Positions 8,001 to 9,590 of a stretch of DNA of 9,590 nucleotides are shown here, one piece after another. This DNA comes from JACQWR01 sp964614365. Its GTDB lineage: Bacteria > Desulfobacterota > Syntrophia > Syntrophales > JACQWR01. The number at the start of each line of letters is the position of its first letter. Within the stretch, counting starts at the first letter, position 1. Both the position numbers and the translations under genes were made by a program. The stretch spans positions 1 to 9,590 of the forward strand of contig CAZTLA010000115.1 of the NCBI GenBank assembly GCA_964614365.1, written 5' to 3'. The notes under the pieces were generated by a model. It searched no databases. It was not told where the DNA came from and saw only the letters and a program-made list of their open reading frames with translations.

Positions 8001-8927
8001 ATGGACAGCGATGAGGTAAAAAGAGCCCTGCAGAAGCTCGTTCCTGCGGGCAAGGTTCTCTTCGACGAACCTCTGGACCGCTATACCTCGATGGGGGTGG
8101 GCGGCAGGGCCGACATCCTGATCTTTCCCGAAAACGCGGAAGAGATCGTAAAGATTGTGGCATATTTCCGGGAATGGGAAATACCCTTCATTCCCGTGGG
8201 AAACTGGACGAATCTGATCGTCATGGATGCGGGTTACCGAGGGGCGGTGATCTCCCTGAAAGGTCTCCACACCGTAACGCTATCGGAAAAAAGTCCGGGC
8301 GGCATTTCCCTCCAGGCGGGAGCAGGGGTTGCCCTCTCCGAGTTTGTCGGCATAGCCCTTCGGGAGGCGCTGACGGGCATGGAGTTCTGTGCGGGCATCC
8401 CCGGAAGCATCGGCGGTGCGGTAAAAATGAACGCCGGCGCATTCGGACGGGAAATAAAGGACGTCCTCACGGCAATCACTCTGATAAACGGCGGAGGAAA
8501 CGCTGTGGAGTTGAAAAAGGAGAACCTCGTGTTTTCCTACCGGAACCTTGCGCTGCCGGAAAACAGCATCATTACGGGAGCGTCGTTCCTCCTGAGCAAG
8601 GGGAAAAAAAAGGACGTGGAGGAAACGGTGGCCGCATTCCTCCGGATACGCAGGGAAAAGCACCCCCTTGAACACCGCAGCGCCGGTTCCATATTCAAGA
8701 ACCCGGCCGGCGCTCCGGCAGGCCGGATCATCGATGAACTGGGGCTCAAGGGCGCCCGTGTCGGCGACGCGCAGATATCGGAGATGCACGCGAATTTCAT
8801 TGTCAACCGAGGGCATGCAACGGCAGGGGATATCATTGCCCTGATCGATATGGTCAGAAGGAAAGCGCAGGAAGAAAAAGGCATCGACCTTGAACCGGAG
8901 GTCAGGATAATCGGGACAACGGGATGA
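8001..8927 (+). CDS. murB: UDP-N-acetylenolpyruvoylglucosamine reductase
   Basis: MurB is the FAD- and NADPH-dependent cytoplasmic reductase that turns UDP-GlcNAc-enolpyruvate into UDP-MurNAc, the substrate of MurC. From the ATG at 8001 it has 308 residues, the size of the shorter type II enzymes rather than the 342-residue E. coli type. Motifs: TSMGVGGRAD at the start of the FAD domain; GNWTNLIV at 67-74; GIPGSIGGAVKMNAGAFG; FSYRN with Tyr180 and Arg181; AGSIFKNPAG with Ser230, the proposed proton donor; and LEPEVRIIG with Glu300, the second catalytic acid. GNWTN is odd, since most homologues have GNGSN or GNGTN in this FAD-contacting loop. A TTG at 7980 would add seven residues but lacks a ribosome site. 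It lies 43 bases after murC and overlaps ftsQ by ATGA. Confidence 0.95.
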   Translation: MDSDEVKRALQKLVPAGKVLFDEPLDRYTSMGVGGRADILIFPENAEEIVKIVAYFREWEIPFIPVGNWTNLIVMDAGYRGAVISLKGLHTVTLSEKSPGGISLQAGAGVALSEFVGIALREALTGMEFCAGIPGSIGGAVKMNAGAFGREIKDVLTAITLINGGGNAVELKKENLVFSYRNLALPENSIITGASFLLSKGKKKDVEETVAAFLRIRREKHPLEHRSAGSIFKNPAGAPAGRIIDELGLKGARVGDAQISEMHANFIVNRGHATAGDIIALIDMVRRKAQEEKGIDLEPEVRIIGTTG

Positions 8928-9590
8928 ATGCAACGAATTTCAAATCCACGTTCGAGACAAAAAAATACCGGATGAGGCGGCGCCTGAAAAACACCGCCCG
9001 CGAGTGCCTGAAGGCCGTCCTGCTGGCGGGAATTGTTTTTGCACTCGGCGGCTCGATGATCTACGGCTATAACTTCGTCATTACGTTGCCCTATTTCCAG
9101 ATCAAGGAAACGGCGATACGGGGTTGCAAGGAACTGACGGAAAAAGATATTCTTGCCCTTGCATCGATCGGGCCTTCTCCGAATCTCCTCGCGGTAAATA
9201 GGGAGGCAATGCGCCGGAAGATCATGACCAACCCCTGGATCAGGAACGTGTCCATCGGCAGAGAACTGCCGGACCGACTGGTGATCGTGGTGCGGGAAAG
9301 AACCGCCGCCGCAGTGGTAAAGAAAACCGACGATTTGTTCCTGATGGATAGGGAAGGAACCCTCTTCAAGAAGCTCGAACCGGGCGATGATGCCGATCTC
9401 CCCGTGTTGACGGGATGTTTCAACGACGGGAAAGCGAACACCCTGCTGCTGGAGAAGTCGCTGGAGCTCCTGCATTTTCTTGCCGCATCGACCACGTTCC
9501 CCGCCATAAGCAATATTTCCGAAATAAACTGCCATGAGGTTTTCGGATTTTCCGTCTTTACCGACAACGGCCTGTGCCTGCTGCTCGGCT
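8924..9590 (+). CDS. ftsQ: Cell division protein FtsQ (3' end beyond the window)
   Basis: The frame opens with ATG at 8924, overlapping the murB stop as ATGA, and stays open for 222 codons to the window edge. FtsQ is a bitopic inner-membrane protein that recruits FtsL/FtsB and regulates septal synthesis. Layout: a basic cytoplasmic N-terminus (residues 1-28, including RMRRRLK), one membrane segment at about 29-49, then a POTRA domain at about 57-126. The POTRA carries the expected pattern: FQIKETAIRGCKELTEKDI, PNLLAVN, NPWIRNVSIGRELPDRL and IVVRERTAAAVV. The beta domain follows with LMDREGTLF and LPVLTG and is cut off by the window end. Four cysteines (68, 165, 203, 218) lie in the periplasmic part seen so far. 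A GGGA at 8913-8916 is a weak ribosome site 7 bases from the start. DivIB-type proteins are homologous; position in the cluster supports ftsQ. Confidence 0.93.
   Translation, partial: MNATNFKSTFETKKYRMRRRLKNTARECLKAVLLAGIVFALGGSMIYGYNFVITLPYFQIKETAIRGCKELTEKDILALASIGPSPNLLAVNREAMRRKIMTNPWIRNVSIGRELPDRLVIVVRERTAAAVVKKTDDLFLMDREGTLFKKLEPGDDADLPVLTGCFNDGKANTLLLEKSLELLHFLAASTTFPAISNISEINCHEVFGFSVFTDNGLCLLLG

Overview
The window is an uninterrupted, single-strand stretch of a dcw (division and cell wall) cluster. In order it carries the 3' end of murE, then complete murF, mraY, murD, ftsW, murG, murC and murB, and the 5' part of ftsQ. Every gene is on the + strand and coding sequence fills almost the whole window. 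The largest gap is 43 bases, between murC and the preferred murB start. I see no RNA gene, mobile element, CRISPR array, terminator or phage-like region.

Organism: a Gram-negative-type bacterium with meso-diaminopimelate peptidoglycan, shown by the DNPR signature in MurE. The short MurB placed directly after murC, the MraY N-terminus resembling those I recall from Geobacter-like species, and the moderately high GC suggest a deltaproteobacterium (Desulfobacterota, perhaps Syntrophales-like). That placement is inference from remembered protein resemblance, not a search.

Layout: bases 1-380 hold the MurE C-terminal domain. Bases 380-2921 hold MurF, which finishes UDP-MurNAc-pentapeptide, and MraY, which loads it onto undecaprenyl phosphate as lipid I. 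Bases 2932-6529 hold MurD (D-Glu addition), FtsW (septal SEDS glycosyltransferase) and MurG (lipid I to lipid II). Bases 6554-8927 hold MurC (L-Ala addition) and MurB (UDP-MurNAc formation). From 8924 to the window end is FtsQ, a divisome scaffold. Together they cover most of the cytoplasmic and membrane steps from UDP-GlcNAc-enolpyruvate to lipid II, plus two septation proteins.

The joins are very tight. murE/murF share 1 base, murD/ftsW, ftsW/murG and murB/ftsQ share ATGA, and the murF-mraY and mraY-murD gaps are 10 bases. This points to one polycistronic, translationally coupled operon. No convincing internal promoter was found.

I did not find a new biological system here; the content is core housekeeping. 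The second-look items are modest: no ddl between murB and ftsQ, atypical residues in normally conserved motifs of MurB and FtsW, a longer interdomain linker in MurG, a 10-bp tandem repeat between murC and murB, and several cysteines in the FtsQ periplasmic domain.
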